DNA of 33,488 nt. Origin: DASYXZ01 sp035934315 (lineage in GTDB: Bacteria; Acidobacteriota; Terriglobia; UBA7540). The DNA is taken from the NCBI GenBank assembly GCA_035934315.1, contig DASYXZ010000201.1, positions 1 to 33,488 on the forward strand, in the 5' to 3' direction. This document shows, piece after piece, positions 33,111 through 33,488 of the stretch (position 1 is its first letter; every line of letters starts with the position of its first letter). The position numbers were made by a program, and so were the translations under genes. A model generated the notes under the pieces. The model worked only from the letters and a program-made list of their open reading frames with translations. It did not search any database and was not told the origin of the DNA.

Positions 33111-33488
33111 CTATTCTGATTCTTGCACCGGTTGGACCTGCGTCTTAGTCCTGGCGGGGAACAGAACTCCCAGAGTGCGGCTGGGCGGCCGAAGCGCCCA
33201 TGAAATGATGGTGAAAGCAATGATGATAACGGGCACGATGAGTTTGCCCGCGTTGTCGCCCTTCGCCGCATGTGATGCGGCCGCTCCGGTCATTTCGAAG
33301 AAGGCGCCGGCATACGCCCATTCCTTGAGTCGCGGCAAACGCGGCGCCAGCACAGCAATGCCGGCAGGCAGCTTCCACAACCCGAGAAGGGTGAGAAGGT
33401 AAACGGGATATCCAAGGTGGGTTACGACGTCTACCACATGCGACTGATGGGTCAAATCCCACTCCCCGCCAACCACTAACTCGAGCGC
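33111..33488 (-). CDS. DoxX-like membrane protein, 5' end outside the window
   Basis: The reading frame is open to the right edge, so only the C-terminal 125 or so residues are visible. Segments THLGYPVYLLTLLGLWKLPA, GIAVLAPRLPRLKEWAYAGAF and the final helix LIVPVIIIAFTIISWALRPP match the DoxX-like (DoxX_2) four-helix family. A full member would have one more N-terminal helix upstream. A GTG at 33476 inside the window is not the true start. Function in this family is poorly defined; some members act in quinone or thiol redox chemistry. Confidence 0.75.
   Translation of the reverse strand, partial: ALELVVGGEWDLTHQSHVVDVVTHLGYPVYLLTLLGLWKLPAGIAVLAPRLPRLKEWAYAGAFFEMTGAAASHAAKGDNAGKLIVPVIIIAFTIISWALRPPSRTLGVLFPARTKTQVQPVQESE

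Overview
The window looks like a chromosomal segment of an Acidobacteriota-type soil bacterium. This is inferred from the gene set: a periplasmic quinoprotein with an embedded cytochrome c, a secreted lactonase, DUF1080 and prolyl-oligopeptidase proteins, a NtrC-type two-component pair and a kdp cluster with a split KdpD. It also rests on moderately high GC and many short palindromic or low-complexity repeats between genes. No rRNA, tRNA, phage, IS transposase or CRISPR array was found.

Layout. 1-252: an apparently decayed coding remnant ahead of the first intact gene. 253-3699 (+): PQQ dehydrogenase with cytochrome c domain, then a lactonase-fold protein. 3744-4012 (+): a DUF433 antitoxin-like gene whose partner toxin survives only as a 13-codon stub. 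4045-8881 (-): metH and a PP2C/RsbU-type phosphatase. 9040-14673 (-): prolyl oligopeptidase, an AhpD-like redox protein, a sensor kinase and a sigma-54-dependent response regulator. 14844-17260: an amino-acid permease (-) divergent from lipA (+). 17364-19366: a TPR lipoprotein-like or secreted protein (-) divergent from a DUF1080 protein (+). 19418-28668: a K+ uptake locus. 29030-33488: secreted and small membrane proteins, a glycine-zipper protein, a ClC channel and the 3' part of a DoxX-like gene.

The most notable item is the AhpD-like gene at 11854-12417 (-). Its reading frame is interrupted by one TGA exactly at the second position of the CxxC active site, giving C-F-Y-TGA. The frame continues for 105 codons with all the expected catalytic neighbours (Glu67, Cys79, His86). 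Eighteen nucleotides after the TGA lies the loop of a perfect 8-bp hairpin with a GGA apical loop, which matches the bacterial SECIS rules. I read it as a 187-residue selenoprotein that standard gene callers split into two fragments.

The kdp locus is complete and rearranged. On the minus strand run the KdpD C-terminal kinase half, kdpE, a small Usp-like gene, two 27-residue membrane peptides (one is kdpF), kdpA, kdpB and kdpC. The KdpD N-terminal half (KdpD sensor plus Usp domain) is a separate gene transcribed divergently from 56 bp away, followed by a STAS-domain protein. The sensor is therefore two polypeptides rather than one.
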